64,000 nt of DNA, from NCBI RefSeq assembly GCF_963169125.1, contig NC_084801.1:72853696-72917695 (forward strand), read 5' to 3'. The notes under the pieces were generated by a model that saw nothing but the letters and a program-made list of their open reading frames with translations, made no database searches and was not told the origin of the DNA. Every line of letters begins with the position of its first letter. Positions within the stretch are counted from its first letter, which is position 1. The position numbers and the translations under genes are program-made. Positions 45,326 through 58,680 of the stretch are shown one piece after another. This DNA is from Humulus lupulus. Lineage: Eukaryota; Streptophyta; Magnoliopsida; Rosales; Cannabaceae.

Positions 45326-46790
45326 TTACATGAATAACTCGGGATACCGCTCCCGCATCTCAGATTCCAATTCCCATGTCGCCTCCTCAACCTTGTTGTT
45401 CCTCAACAGCACTTTCACCAAGGCGATGGTCTTGCTCCGCAAGACTTTATCGTTCCGGTCGAGAATCTGAACAGGTTTCTCCTCATAAGACAAATCTTGA
45501 TCCAACTCTAAATTCTCATGACTCAGAACATGTGTTGAATCTGACATATACTTCCGGAGCATGGACATATGAAACACGTCATGGACCCCTGATAAGGCTG
45601 GAGGCATTGCCAATCTGTAAGCTACCTCTCTAACCCGTTCCAGAATCTCAAAGGGGCCAACAAATCTAGGGCTCAGCTTGCCCCGAACACCAAGCCGTTT
45701 CACTCCCGTCAAAGGTTAAACTCTAAGAAACACATGGTCACTAACCTGGAACTCCACACTCCTGTGTTTTAAGTCTGAATAACTCTTCTGGTGACTCTGA
45801 GAGGCGATCATTCGGGCTCTTATTTTCTCAATTTCCTCATTGGTCCTCTGAACCATCTCAGGACCTAAATACCTCCTCTCACCTATCTAATCCCAATGGA
45901 TAGGTGATCTTCACTTTCTCCAATAAAGCATCTCATACGGAGCCATTCTGATGGTCGCCTGATAGTTGTTGTTGTACGAGAACTCAATCAAAGGAAGATA
46001 CCTACTCCAAGATCCCCCAAAATATAGCACACAGGCTCGTAGCATCTCCTCCAGTATCTGAATCGTCCTTTCATTCTATCCATTTGTCTGAGGATGATAA
46101 GAGGTATTAAACCGTAACTGTGTGCCCATAGCCTTCTGCAGACTTTCCCAGAACTTGGAGGTGAAGGTGGGGTCCCTGTCAGATACTATTGATCTTGGTG
46201 CCCCATGCAGTCAAACAATCTCCTTCACATATAGCTCAGCATATTTCTCCACAGTATAAGTCATCTTGACTGGTAAAAAGTAGGCGGACTTGGTATACCT
46301 ATCCACAATCACCCACACCGAATCATGCTGTCCTATGGTCTTTTCCAACCCAACCACGAAGTCCATGGCGACATATTCCCATTTCCACTATGGAGTCCCT
46401 AGAGGCTGCAGCAACTCTGCAGGCCTCTGATGTTCAACTTTGACCTGCTGACAAGTTAGGCACTTGGCCACATAATCCACCACATCCCTCTTCATGCCTG
46501 ACCACCAGTACAAAGCTCTCAGGTCCTGGAACATCTATGTCGTACCCGGATGCAAGGAATAGGGAGTGGTATGTAGTTCATCCAGAATCTCTCGCTGGAT
46601 ATCTGCATCGATCGAAACACAGATCCGACCCTTATATCTCAGTAACCCCATCTCTGAAATAGTAAAGTCCTTGGCCGCTCTGACCAAGACGTTCTCCCTG
46701 TAACCCCTCAATTAAGAATCATTCTTCTGAGCCTCCCTGATCCTCTCAAGGAGCGTAGACTGAAGAGTGATGTTGGCTAACCGACCAACC
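45326..46790 (-). pseudogene. Element C integrase with chromodomain-like C-terminus
   Basis: Read right to left: zinc finger (HTTPYSLHPGTT to CLTCQQVKVEH), DDE core ([32 protein letters not shown] then [10 protein letters not shown]), GPFEILERV module, and an end VKVLLRNNKVEEATWELESEM with the stop at 45326-45328. A stop sits inside the third catalytic motif between NG and NERT. The C-terminal 45712-45326 is open for 128 codons. It closely resembles B integrase. Confidence 0.85.
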
Positions 46791-48110
46791 ACCAACTATA
46801 TACCCGCTCTAGTCATCTCCTTTGCTAGCTCCTCAAATATCTGTCTCGAACTGAACAGCTGTCCTGGGCCCTTTCGACTCAAAGGATCAGCAACTACATT
46901 AGCCTTTCCAACATGGTAAAGGATATCACAATCGTAATCCTTGACCAACTCCAACCACTGTCTCTGGCGCTTATTCAGATCTTTCTGAGTGAAGAAATAC
47001 TTCAAACTCTTATGATCAGTGCATATCTTGTACTTCTCACCATATAAATAATGTCTCCATATCTTAAGTGCGAACACCACCACTGCCAATTCCAGATCAG
47101 GTGTGGGATATCTCTGCTCATACTCCTTTAACTGTCTCGATGCAAAGGCTATCACCTTCCCAGCTTGCATCAACGAACACCCCAAACCCTGTCTGGAAGC
47201 ATCACTATAAACCACAAATTTCTCATTATCTGCCGGCAAACTCAACATTGGCGCTGTAATCAATCGCCGCTTCAACTCTTTGAAACTGTTCTCACATCGG
47301 TCTGTCCAAACATACCTTACCTTCTTCTTCGTTAATTCTTTTAACAATGTAGCTATTCGATAGAAACCCTCAACAAACCGCCGGTAATACACTACCAACC
47401 CCAATTAAATCATCACTTCAGGAACACTATTCGGTCTAGGCCAGTCTCTGACTGCTTCAATCTTATTTGGGTCAACCTAAATCCCCTCCTTACTGACGAT
47501 ATGGCCCAGAAATGTAACTTGTGGTAACCAGAACTCACACTTGCGGAACTTAGCGTATAACTTATGCTCTCTTAACCGCTGCAATACCAAATGTAGATGC
47601 TGCTCGTGCTGTGTCTCAGACTGTGAGTACACCAGGATATCGTTGATGAATACAATCACGAACTTGTCTAAATAATCCTTGAAAACCCTATTCATCATGT
47701 CCATAAAAGGTGTTGGGGAGTTGGTTAATTTAAAGGACATAACCAGGAATTCATAATGTCCATACCTCGTTCGGAAAACGATCGTTGGTATGTCCACCTC
47801 TTTGATCCTTAACTGATGATAACCTGACCAGAGATCTATCTTAGAAAACACCGTCTTTCCCTACAGCTGGTAAAAAAAATCATCAATCCTAAGCAATGGG
47901 TACTTGTTCTTAATGGTCAACTTGTTCAACTCCCTGTAATCAATACACATCCTGAGAGATCCATCCTTCTTCTTAACAAACAACACCAGAGCACCCCACG
48001 GCGAGAAACTCAGTCTGATGAACCCCAAATCCAGTAGCTCCTGCAACTGAAACTACAACTCTGTCAGAGCCATTCAATAAGGTGTCCTGGATACTAGTTC
48101 CGCTCCTGGT
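46791..48110 (-). pseudogene. Element C reverse transcriptase and RNase H
   Basis: [20 protein letters not shown] (about 47940), [12 protein letters not shown], then the active-site box FINDILVYS (about 47655-47625) where the first catalytic Asp is Asn (47642-47644). RNase [40 protein letters not shown] and [11 protein letters not shown], with all four acidic positions kept (47404-46796 is open for 202 codons). Stops separate the RT pieces. Confidence 0.88.
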
Positions 48111-49304
48111 ACAAACTCTGATCTATCACTAGCACTAGAGATCTGACCTGTCACAACTGAGGGGCTAACCTCTGCCTCCGTCTAAGTCAAAGTGAACACC
48201 CTGGTAGGAGCGAGACTGCCGCACTGCTTTGGCTCGTCCTTCCTAGCTTGTGGGCAGTCCTTCTTCAAATGATTGGCGCTCCCATAGGTAAAGCATGCCC
48301 TAATCCTGCACTCACCCTGATGTCGTTGTCTAAACCAAGGACACACTGAAAAGCTCCTCCAGTTGTCACTTCTGCCCTGACGGCCACTAAAACCGCCCCG
48401 TTCCCTCCTATCAGAACTGGGATGAACAAAGGAATCTGGGGCCATCCTCTTCTACTCACCAGAGCCACTACCCAGGCTGGATCCAATAAAATGAGGCACT
48501 GTCCTCCTCACATCGTGCCTAACAGCGCTCTCTCTCCAAATCTGGTCCTCGACCTCCTCAGTTGTAAGGGCCTTGTCTACCACCTGAGCATAGGTAGTAG
48601 TCCCTGGATCCAAAGTGATCTTTAGATCACGGGCTATCATAACATTCAATCCCCGTACCTATCGGCACTAGGTCTGTCGAAAACTTCGCCAAACGATCGA
48701 ACTTCAGAGCATACTCTGTCACGGTCATCCAGTTCTAAGTTAGGTTGATAAACTCATCAACCTTCGCAACTCGGACTGCCACACTGTAATACTTCTCATT
48801 GAAAATATTCCCAAACTCTTCCCAGGTCATAACGGTCACATTCCTCCTCTAGACCACCACATCCCACCAGATGCGGGCATCCTCTCTGAACATGTAGCTT
48901 GCAAAAGCTACCCTCTCGTTCCCCTCAACCCTCATGAAATCAAGAATGGAGGAGATCATATTCATCCACTGCTCTGCCCGCAGTGGGTCTGGTCCACCCT
49001 TAAAGGTGGGAGGATGCTATTTTCTGAACCGCTTATATAAGGGTTCCCACTTATTCTCCACAACAAGTTGAACTGGCGCTGGTGCCATAACTTGCTGAGT
49101 CGGCAACCCTGTAACATGTGGAGGGGCCTGCTGCCTTAGCTGGAGAAGTTCTTCCTCTATTCGTTGCAGCCTTGCTTCCATTTCGGCGAACATTTGCTGC
49201 CAATTTTGTGGGGCAGGTTGAGGATCCTAACCCTGGTTATCATCTTCGGCCCGACTGCATCTCAACAAATATGCCTGCAACCAATGACGCCACTCATCAG
49301 GCAT
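48111..49304 (-). pseudogene. Element C gag fused to the RT leader by deletion of protease
   Basis: The gag start is at 49304 (MPDEWRHWLQ). The gag core has AEQWMNMISSILDFMRV, REDARIWWDVV and EYALKFDRLAKF; the zinc knuckle CFTYGSANHLKKDC (about 48300-48260) has Tyr in place of the second Cys. Immediately after VFTLT and SPSVVTG the sequence jumps to FVPGAELVSRTPY, which in B lies about 590 bp further on. The IDSGATHSF protease is therefore absent; junction about 48115-48125. Several stops and frameshifts are also present. Confidence 0.83.
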
Positions 49305-49590
49305 GATAAAAACATCCAAACCACCTCCCAAACACATCAGTCAACCATAAACAGTAATCCACATAAAACTCAAACAACATATCACACACAACGGGCCATG
49401 CCCTGACATCATGCATACATTAAATCATTCATCATGCTCTATATCAGATAAGCAGGCAAACAAGGCATTTATACACATATTTTAACTTAATGGTCAATCA
49501 TACCAACTGACCCTGAGTCGAGCTTATATGTGGCAACTGACGGCGAGCGTACATGTTCGGTCATTCTCTAGAAACCATAAACCTTGGCTC
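49305..49590 (-). other. Element C leader between primer site and gag
   Basis: About 290 bp without an ORF, corresponding to the B leader at 5261-5687. Confidence 0.5.
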
Positions 49591-49602
49591 GCTTTGATAC
49601 CA
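49591..49602 (-). other. Primer binding site of element C (initiator tRNA-Met)
   Basis: Minus strand TGGTATCAAAGC, one mismatch from the initiator tRNA-Met complement seen in B. It lies three bases from the right LTR. Confidence 0.9.
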
Positions 49603-49605
49603 AGT

Positions 49606-51499
49606 TGTAACGCCCTACTTCCATAGAGTCGTTACTAAGTGAGTTTATATGTGTAATTAACTCGCTAATCGAGGTTTTAAGACAAATGTGTAATAGAACC
49701 ATAATCAGAGTCATAAACTTGAGAATAAACCGTTCATTGAAAATGATAAGACATATAACAATTGGGATCCCAAAAACATTGTTTAGAAATATTTACAACT
49801 CAAAACTTAGTTAGAGTCAACTAAACGACAAAGTTCAAGTTTTGTACAAACATCTCCCAAAACACCCCTGGCCGTGGCAGCCAGACAGACCGGACATGTA
49901 TGCGTCGCCCATCCCGCTCGCCATACTCAAGGCTGATCGACTCTCCCTCTGCCTTTACCTTCACCATAGAGCACCCGTGAGACGAAGCCAAGCAAGAAAA
50001 CCCACACAAGAAGATAATAAACGTATACCAAACACTTAATACAAAATCAAGCCAACACCAGGTCATACATGTACGGCCATGCCATCCCAGGCGCTTTACC
50101 AGGCCCTGGGTTCGCGGTCTAAACCGTAAGGATATCCCAGGTATCCCTCGGGGTCATACCCTTGCAACTCGCACTCCGCATGCTAAACTCTGCTCCCGGC
50201 CCCTTGCCATTCTCTGCCTTCGCCCTTCCCGGCCTTCGCCATTCCCGGCCTTCGCCGTTCTCGGCCATCGCCGTTCCATCATAAATACATACACATAATA
50301 TACTAAACAAGTATCATAACACACATAAATTCAATCAAAGGGCCATGCCCCGTAACACAACCTTATAGGGGCCGAGCCCTGGAACACAAGCTCTATGGAA
50401 ACAGTAGTTTTCTTTCTTGTGTCCTGAGCTTTCTAAGCACCGATATCTCGAGCACAGTTCCCTAGTTTGAGCCTCGCTGAAGCCTTAATCACAACGCATT
50501 AACAATATCCACCCATCAAGCTCTAATCCATTAAATAACTTCAACCCATAATTCTAATCTCCGGAGAATTAAATTCTATCAATCCGGGCGATAAAATCCA
50601 TCCCGAGCCTTAACTAGTGAATTCCCGAGTCTAAAACCTCTTAAAAACCCAAAAGTACCTCAAGCGCCGCGGCCCTAGGGACTCATGTCATGACCACCAG
50701 CTCAACCCAACGCCTTGCCTCAAAATAGCCCACACGCACCGCGGCCCAACCCCTCGAACCCAGAAAAACTCACTATTTTCACATCAAAAACCAGTCCAAT
50801 TATCCCCAGAATTAAACCAACATTCCAAACTAGTTATCACAAATATTATACTATTGATTCCATAGAAAAACCCAACAGAAACTCATGCCAAAACCCTTAT
50901 AAAAATCAAAGTTGAATCTTCATCCCTCCAACATGCAAAACTCTAATATTCAACCTAAAAATAGCTGCAAATTAACACAACTCAACATATTAAGAAGTTT
51001 ACATTTTAAAGAATTGAATCCACAACTCAGTTTCCTAAGCTCCAAGCTTCCAAAACTCTAGCTGGGTTCCTAGCTTCAATTCCTTAGTTTTGGCTGGTTT
51101 TTCTCCAAGATGTTACTAGGCCTTCAAGAGTATAGGAAAACCAGAGAAAATGAGAGGGAGTTGGTCTGTTTAGAGGAAGTCTAGGGGTTTCCTTTATTTT
51201 TTTTTATTTCACTTAAATATAAGTGGTTACCTCAAGGCACGGGGTACCAAAAACGTCCCCCAGGGAAAAATGGTAAATTTTCCCAATATTCCCCCCTAGA
51301 CATTCTAACCTCAAATATATCTCCAAATATTTATTTCCATAACCCGGTAACCCCATAAATTATCACATACCCGTTATGCCCCTCGACACACCCCGAGTCA
51401 AATTCTCAACCTCGTTGTGACTTCCTGACTAACGGCTCCCCAGAACTGTCTTGGATCGTGCTACACAGATGTATCACAAACATATAACCTATATGCCTT
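49606..51499 (-). repeat. Element C 5' LTR, left part (before D)
   Basis: TGTAACGCCC start. It aligns with 43040 to about 44990. The paired GC motif at 50667/50688 keeps 21-bp spacing, but its second member has decayed to TCATGACCA, mainly by C-to-T and G-to-A changes. The last five bases, GCCTT (51495-51499), are the target duplication of D. Confidence 0.9.
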
Positions 51500-52935
51500 T
51501 GTTGAGTCTAGTTTTTGTTATGTTTTGGTGATATTTTTAGTAGTCTTTTATTTTGTTTTTCTTTTATTTAGTACGGGTTTATGCTTTGTTTGTCTGTCTT
51601 TGTGAATATCAGGAAGAATTGAGCATGTGGAAGAAAATGCCAAAGAAAGGGAAGAAATAACCAAGTTTTTCATCATATTTTGATAAAGAATGGTTCTCAA
51701 CACAATTTTGAAGTGTTGGTGAAATTTTGGGATGAAAACTTGAAGAATTGAGAAATCCCTTAAAAGCCACGGCATGAGCAAAGTGGATCCGCGGCTAGGG
51801 GGGAAACAGAAGCATTATTTTTTAAGGAAATCTTCGGGCCGCGGCATGGCTATAGAGAGTCGTGGCATAGATGGGCATTTTTCCCAGAACTCGTTGATGC
51901 GGGCCGCGGCATGGCTATAGAGAGTCGCGGCATAGATGGGCATTTTGCCCAGAACTCGTCGATGCGGGCCGCGGCATGGAGAGGGCTTTTTCCCCAGGAA
52001 TTTGGACACGAGCCGCGACATACTGTATGTAGAGCCGCGGCCCGCCTCTTTAAAATTTTAAATCCTAGGTTTTAATATGGCGAAAAAGAAGAGAGAAGGA
52101 ACGTACGGACGAGCGAGAGAAGGGCCGGTTTTGAAGACTCAAGCTTAGAGTATTTTTACATGTTTTTCTTCTTCCTGATGTTATTCTTAATTTCTGTTGT
52201 GATTAGCACTATGGCTAGGAACTAATTTTCTGTTTAGGATGTTTAATTGAATCACTTGAATCTCTGATATGAACTAATGCAATTTTAATATTCTTCTTTT
52301 TCAATCTTCTTCAATTCCATATAACATGTTCTTATAGATTGATTATTGGTTGGCCATCTTTAGTCATTTACATATGTTTTTAAGTCAAAATCTGAGAAGT
52401 GAGATTTAATTCTGCTGTGGTTATATTGGACATAATTCTAATTTAGAACGAAAGTATCTGAATTAATTGCGTAACTGTTATTAAGTTGTTGAGATTAATG
52501 CTACCTCTGTGGTTCAATTTACCATAGAAATATGGGAAAATTGTCACCTAGGTTGAGTTTATAATTCATAGTATGATTATAGGCTGCTGTATCAACTTGT
52601 TAATTGAATTAGGTAAAAAGAAGAAGAATTCACACTTTGCACTAGGGAATAATAGGGAGGATAGTTGATGAGATTGAATATCCTAATTGTTTCTCAGTGA
52701 TTAAATTAAAAGTTTTTCTATTAGTTGTTATTCCATTCAATTTTTAATTATTGTTTCTGCAATTTATAGTTTCTTTTGGTGTATTTACAAAAATCAAGAA
52801 TTTCAATTCATCAAATAGAACAAGAAATTAATTGACTGGTAATTGATAAATCAGTCCTTGAGGACGATACTTGGTTTTACCATTTTATTACGAGTTTGCG
52901 ACTGTGTGCACTTGCATAGCAAAAATATCGCAACA
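51500..52935 (+). repeat. Element D 5' LTR
   Basis: 1436 bp, TGTTGAGTCT to GCAACA. Paired CCGCGGCAT-type palindromes lie at 51767/51789, 51839/51860, 51904/51925 and 52013/52035, with a single at 51969. The members at 51839, 51904 and 51969 form a 65-bp tandem repeat. An AT-rich TTTAAAATTTTAAAT at 52049-52063 follows within 15 bp and could be a TATA region. Confidence 0.9.
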
Positions 52936-52941
52936 AGTTTT

Positions 52942-52959
52942 TGGCGCCGTTGCCTGGGA
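52942..52959 (+). other. Primer binding site of element D (tRNA-Asp type)
   Basis: TGGCGCCGTTGCCTGGGA, matching the complement of plant tRNA-Asp 3' end except for one base. It is typical of Athila elements. Confidence 0.85.
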
Positions 52960-53075
52960 CTGAAAATAATTATCAATATCAGTCTAATTAATTTATATTC
53001 TAATTTGATTTTAATTTCTCTTGTTTCTAATCTGTTTAGTTGCTTAATTTGTCTATCTCAGGTGAATTTTGGTAT

Positions 53076-54317
53076 ATGCGTGGCAGAAAAGGAAAAGACA
53101 CACTTGTTCCTCTGAATCCTGAGATTGAAAAGTCTTGCAATCAAATTAGAAAGAACAAGAGAGAGGCCCAGAAATCTGTGAAGATGGCACAGAATGACGG
53201 GGATGGCAGGAATGTTCTAACTCCTGGAGTTGTACAAGGGGTTCAGGCTCAGACCAATGCTGAGAGGAGCCTGAGAGATTATGTGCTACCCACTCTGACG
53301 AGAGTACAAAATAGTATACGCCCACCAGCTGTAGAGGCCAACAACTTTGAAATAAATCCCGCTATTCTACAAATGGTGCAGTCCTCTGTGCAATTCAATG
53401 GGTTGCCCTCTGAAGATCCTCACACCCATTTGTCCAACTTTCTGGAGTTGTGTGGAACCTTCAAATATAATGGGGTGAGTGATGACGCAATCAAGCTTAG
53501 GCTTTTCCCATTTTCTCTAAGGGACAGAGCTAAAAGTTGGCTGAACTCTCTGCAGCCAAACTCTATTGTCACCTGGCAAGATCTAGCTCAGAAATTTTTG
53601 TCCAAATTCTTCCCTCCGTCCAAAGCTGCTAAATTGAGGGGAGAGATAAATAACTTTTGCCAGAATGACGGAGTGTCACTGTATGAAGCTTGGGAAAGGT
53701 TTAAGGAACTCCTGAGAAGATGTCCTCATCATGGCATTGAACAGTGGATGCTAGTACAGAATTTCTACAATGGTTTATGTCCTACAACTAGAACCATTAT
53801 TGATGCTGCAGCAGGTGGCACTTTTATGAGCAAGAGCGCAACTGGTGCTTATGAGCTGCTAGAGGACATGGCCACAAAAAATCATCAATGGTCTGAGGAA
53901 AGATCATCAGGAGTTAGAAAGGTAGCTGGGGTGCATGAGCTAGATGCAATCACTGCTCTAACAGCACAAGTAGCCTCTCTGACAAAGCAGTTACAACAGA
54001 GCAGTGTATCTGCTAATGCGGTTCAGATGGCAGTGAGGTGTGAAATGTGTGGTGGTGCTTATTCTGTCGATCAGTGCCCTATCTATATGAATAATAACAC
54101 CCCAATGGATCATGCCCAAGTTCAAGCGGTGAGAAACTTTCAAAGGCCACTCAATAATCAATTCTCCAACAACTACAATCCTGGGTGGCGAAATCATCCC
54201 AATTTTTCGTGGAAGAATAATCAAGGCCAACAACCTCAGTTTCAGGGCCAATTTCTGAATAACATGCCTCAGCCACCTATGAATCAAGCTTCATCATCAC
54301 AACAGCTTAGGCCTTAA
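53076..54317 (+). CDS. Element D gag
   Basis: Capsid precursor. The likely start is ATG 53076 ([20 protein letters not shown]), following a splice-acceptor-like TCTCAG. The gag core ([70 protein letters not shown]) is typical of Athila gag. A zinc-knuckle-like [13 protein letters not shown] has Tyr (about 54060-54062) where His is expected. A Gln/Asn-rich tail follows. It ends at TAA 54315-54317, and the same frame continues at once into the protease part. I therefore think this stop is a mutation in a gag-pol fusion, although readthrough cannot be excluded. Confidence 0.88.
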   Translation: MRGRKGKDTLVPLNPEIEKSCNQIRKNKREAQKSVKMAQNDGDGRNVLTPGVVQGVQAQTNAERSLRDYVLPTLTRVQNSIRPPAVEANNFEINPAILQMVQSSVQFNGLPSEDPHTHLSNFLELCGTFKYNGVSDDAIKLRLFPFSLRDRAKSWLNSLQPNSIVTWQDLAQKFLSKFFPPSKAAKLRGEINNFCQNDGVSLYEAWERFKELLRRCPHHGIEQWMLVQNFYNGLCPTTRTIIDAAAGGTFMSKSATGAYELLEDMATKNHQWSEERSSGVRKVAGVHELDAITALTAQVASLTKQLQQSSVSANAVQMAVRCEMCGGAYSVDQCPIYMNNNTPMDHAQVQAVRNFQRPLNNQFSNNYNPGWRNHPNFSWKNNQGQQPQFQGQFLNNMPQPPMNQASSSQQLRP

Positions 54318-56363
54318 CAATCAATGCCTCAACCTGAGAGACCTAATGAACTGCAAGCTGCCTTGTTGACTCTTACTAATACTCAGACTGAATTTATGAC
54401 TGAGACCAGATCCTCTATTCGAAACCTTGAGACACAGGTTGGGCAGTTGGCCAATATGCTCAATAACAGACCCCAGGGAAATTTTCCTAGTAATACTGAA
54501 GTCATCCCCAAGGAGCAAGTTCAGGCAATTACTCTGAGGAGTGGGAAACAAACTGAGCAGCCTATACCTCCACAGGCAGTGGTTCAGAATAAAGAGATGG
54601 GTGCACAGTCTGATTCAGAAAGGGTTACTGAAGACCACCAGCAGTCAGAAAAGAGTTCGCCAGTTGTTATTGAGCAGCCAGTTAGAGTTCCATACCCTCA
54701 GAGGCTTAGAAAGACTACACTTGATAAACAGTTTTCTAAGTTTCTTGAGGTGTTTAAAAAGCTGCACATAAACATTCCTTTTGCTGAGGCCTTGGAGCAA
54801 ATGCCCAGTTATGTGAAGTTCATGAAGGAGATTCTGTCAAAGAAAAGGAGAATGGAGGACTATGAGACTGTAGCACTCACTGAAGAGCGCAGCGCGATTT
54901 TACAAAGGAAGTTACCCCAAAAGCTGAGAGATCCGGGGAGTTTCACCATACCTTGCACCATTGGAAAGTTTGAATGTAAGCACGCCTTATGTGATCTGGG
55001 GGCAAGTATCAATCTGATGCCCTTATCTGTGTTTAAAAGACTTGGTTTGGGGGAGGCAAAACCAACAACTGTCACTTTACAGCTCGCAGACCGATCGTTA
55101 ACACATCCACGAGGTATTATTGAGGATGTTCTTGTGAAGGTGGATAAGTTCATATTTCCAGCTAACTTTATTGTTCTGGACATGGAGGAGGACACAGATG
55201 TCCCGATTATTCTCGGTAGGCCATTTCTAGCCACAGGCCAAGCTCTTATTGATGTTCAAAAAGGAGAGCTTAAGCTTAGAGTTCAAGGAGATGAGGTGGT
55301 CTTTAATGTCTTCAAGTCTATGAAGTATCCGGTGGCTAGTGACAGTTGCTTTAGTGTGGATGTGATAGAAAAGGCAGTCTCCAAGAGAAGGATGAGCAGT
55401 GATGCCTTAGAGGCAGTATTATTGGGTGATGAGGGCGATGATGATGATGATGCTGAGATCAGAGAATGTGTAAACTGGATAAACTCCTTCTTACCATATT
55501 GGAAGAAGTTTCAGGAAATAGCAGATGCGATTGATAAACCGCTAACCTCCATTCAGCAGCCACCGCCGTTGGAATTAAAGGTCCTCCCAGATCACTTGCG
55601 CTATGCTTATTTGGGAGAGAATGAAACTTTACCTGTCATTGTGGCAGCTGACCTGTTAAAGGTAGAATTGGAGAAACTGTTGAGAGTTCTAAGGGAGCAT
55701 AAATTGGCCATTGGGTGGACCTTGACATATATTAGAGGAATCAGCCCATCGATAGTGATGCATAAAATTTTGTTGGAGGAGAATAGCAAGCCATCCATAG
55801 AGGCCCAGAGAAGACTCAATCCAGCTATGAAGGAAGTAGTGTTGGAGCAAATTCTTAAATGGTTGGATGTTGGGGTAATCTACCCAATTTCTGATAGCGC
55901 ATGGGTGAGCCCTATGCAAGTGGTACCTAAGAAGGGTGGAATGACTGTGGTGAAAAATGAGAACAATGAACTCATTCCAACAAGGACTGTAACGGGGTGG
56001 CGAATTTGTATAGACTGCCGCAAGCTCAATAAGGCAACAAGGAAGGATCATTTTCCTTTGCCTTTCCTTGATCAGATGCTTGACAGATTGGCAGGCCATA
56101 GCTACTACTGTTTCTTGGATGGGTATTCTGGGTATCAACAGATCGCTATTGCACCAGAGGATCAAGAGAAAACAACCTTCACATGTCCTTATGGCACATT
56201 TGCTTTCAGGAGAATGCCATTTGGACTATGCAATGCCCCTGCAACATTTCAACGGTGCATGATGGCCATATTTTCAGTCATGGTAGACTCGTGTATTGAG
56301 ATTTTCATGGATGATTTCTCTGTTTTTGGTTCATCATTCGATCTCTGTTTGGGTAACTTGTAG
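54318..56363 (+). pseudogene. Element D protease and N-terminal reverse transcriptase
   Basis: Open for 679 codons from 54324. The gag/protease linker contains QVQAITLRSGKQ. The protease is at about 54940-55330 with ALCDLGASINLMPLSVFKRL (the DLG form usual in Athila) and VPIILGRPFLATGQALIDV. RT begins at about 55800 with CIDCRKLNKATRKDHFPLP, FLDGYSGYQQI, FRRMPFGLCNAPATFQRCM and an intact active site FMDDFSVFG at about 56305-56330. A TAG at 56361-56363 ends this stretch inside RT; the frame continues after it. Confidence 0.92.
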
Positions 56364-58480
56364 AACGTGATGCGTCGTTGTGAGATGGAAAATCTGGTGC
56401 TGAATTGGGAGAAATGCCATTTTATGGTGAAAGAAGGGATTGTTCTTGGCCATAAAATTTCAAGTGAGGGAATTGAGGTAGATAGAGCAAAAATTTCTAC
56501 CATTGAAAAGCTGCCTCCACCAGTTTCAGTCAAAGGAGTTAGAAGTTTTCTTGGTCACGTTGGGTTCTATCAGAGATTCATAAAAGATTTCTCTAAAGTG
56601 TCCAAGCCCCTCTCAAATCTGCTTATGAACGGAGTTGTCTTTGATTTTAATGATGAATGTTTGAGGGCGTTCCATTTCTTGAAAGAAAAGCTTATTTTTG
56701 CTCCAATTGTACTAGCTCCGAATTGGGAATTGCCTTTTGAGTTGATGTGTGATGCCAGTGATTACGCAGTGGGGGCAGTTCTGGGACAGTGGATTGACAA
56801 GGTATTCAGGTCTATTTACTATGCTAGTCGGACTCTAAATGATGCTCAGCTGAATTATGCCACTACAGAAAAAGAGTTGCTAGCTATTGTGTTTGCTTGT
56901 GATAAATTCAGACCATATCTGATTGGTAACAAAGTGATTGTCTACACTGATCACTCTGCCATTAAATATTTGATGTCAAAGAAAGATGCCAAGCCTCGCC
57001 TGATTAGATGGATTCTTTTGCTTCAAGAATTTGACTTGGATATTCGTGACAAGAAGGGCAGCGAGAATGTGGTGGCTGATCATCTCTCTAGACTTGAGGT
57101 GGGGGAGACTGAAAATAAGAAAGCAATGCAAATCAATGATCACTTTCCTGATGAGCAGTTGTTTGGGGTAAGTGAGACTTTAGTTGTCCCTTGGTTTGCT
57201 GACATAGTGAATTTCTTGGTCGCCAAGATTGTGCCTCCTGAAATGTCAAAGCAGCAATTAAAGAAATTCTTTTCTGAGGTGAAACACTACTATTGGGAGG
57301 AACCTATTCTCTATAGGCACTGTGTTGATCGGATTATCAGAAGGTGTGTTCCTGAAGAAGAGATGCAGTCCATTCTTAATCACTGTCATACTCAACAATG
57401 TGGAGGGCACTTTGGAGCATCAAGAATGGCGGCTAAGGTATTACAAAGTGGTTTTTATTGGCCTTCATCATTCAAGGATGCCAATGTTTTTGTCAAGGCT
57501 TATGATAGATGTCAGCGAACTGGTAACATCTCGAGGAGAAATGAAATGCCTCTACAGGGGATTCTTGAAGTGGAACTGTTTGATGTATGGGGCATCGATT
57601 TCATGGGGCCTTTTCCACCGTCTTACAACAATGAATATATTCTATTGGCAGTGGATTATGTATCCAAATGGGTGGAGGCTGCAGCAACTAGAGCCAATGA
57701 CAGTAAAACTGTGCTTAATTTTCTGCATAAACATATTTTTACTAGATTTGGCACTCCCCGAGCTCTGATTAGTGATGAAGGGAAACACTTTGTGAATAAG
57801 CAACTGGATGCATTGCTGGCTCGTTATGGAGTTTATCACCGAAAAGCATTGCCTTACCATCCTCAATCAAATGGGCAAGCTGAAGTTTCAAATAGAGAAA
57901 TCAAAAGCATCCTTGAGAAGACCGTTGACAGTTCAAGGAAAAATTGGTCGAAAAAGTTAGATGATGCGATTTGGGCTTACAGAACAGCATTCAAAACACC
58001 AATAGGCATGTCTCCTTACAGGTTGGTGTTTGGTAAAGCATGTCATCTACCAGTTGAATTGGAGCATAGGGCATTCTGGGCTATGAAAAAGTTGAATTTT
58101 GATTGGAGTGCCGCTAGTGAACGAAGGCTGTTGCAACTGAATGAACTTGATGAGTTCAGAAATGAGGCTTATGAGAATGCCAAGATTTATAAAGAAAGAA
58201 CAAAGGCTTGGCATGACAAGAACTTAATCAGAAAAGAGTTCCAACCAAGGCAGCAGGTACTTCTTTTCAATTCAAGACTACGACTGTTTCCTGGAAAATT
58301 GAAGTCAAGATGGTCAGGCCATTCACTGTTGTTCAAGTTTTTCCGTATGGTTCTGTAGAAGTTCGGGGCAACTCAGGTGATTCTTTTAAAGTCAATGGTC
58401 AGAGATTGAAGCCCTACTTGGGTGGTAGTTTTGATCAAGCGAAGTCTATCCTCCTTCTGAAGCCTCTCTGAAGAGGGGTT
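56364..58480 (+). pseudogene. Element D C-terminal RT, RNase H and integrase
   Basis: Open for 663 codons from 56367. It holds the rest of RT ([18 protein letters not shown]), RNase H with [31 protein letters not shown] and [10 protein letters not shown] (all acidic residues kept), and integrase. The zinc finger has YDRCQRTG where the first Cys of the CC pair is Tyr (57501-57503). The DDE core is complete: [26 protein letters not shown] and [16 protein letters not shown] one-base loss near 58318 shifts the frame, so translation stops at 58358, while the homologous C-terminal end can be followed in the next frame to about 58470. Confidence 0.92.
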
Positions 58481-58680
58481 CAGCGTCCGGCTAAATGACG
58501 TTAACGACAGCGCTTGTAGGAGGCACCCTATGTTTTACTTGTTATTTATTTTACTTTTGTATTTGTAAACAATGGATATTTGGTTTATTTTTGGACTTTT
58601 AGAATCGTGAAAAACGTGAAAAATAAAAAAAAACTTTAATAAAATCAAAAAAATAAAAAAAAATAGAAAATCCTTAAGGG
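58481..58680 (+). other. Spacer between pol and the paired-motif array in element D
   Basis: 200 bp with an A-rich stretch (58620-58670). No ORF. It precedes the palindrome array. Confidence 0.5.
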
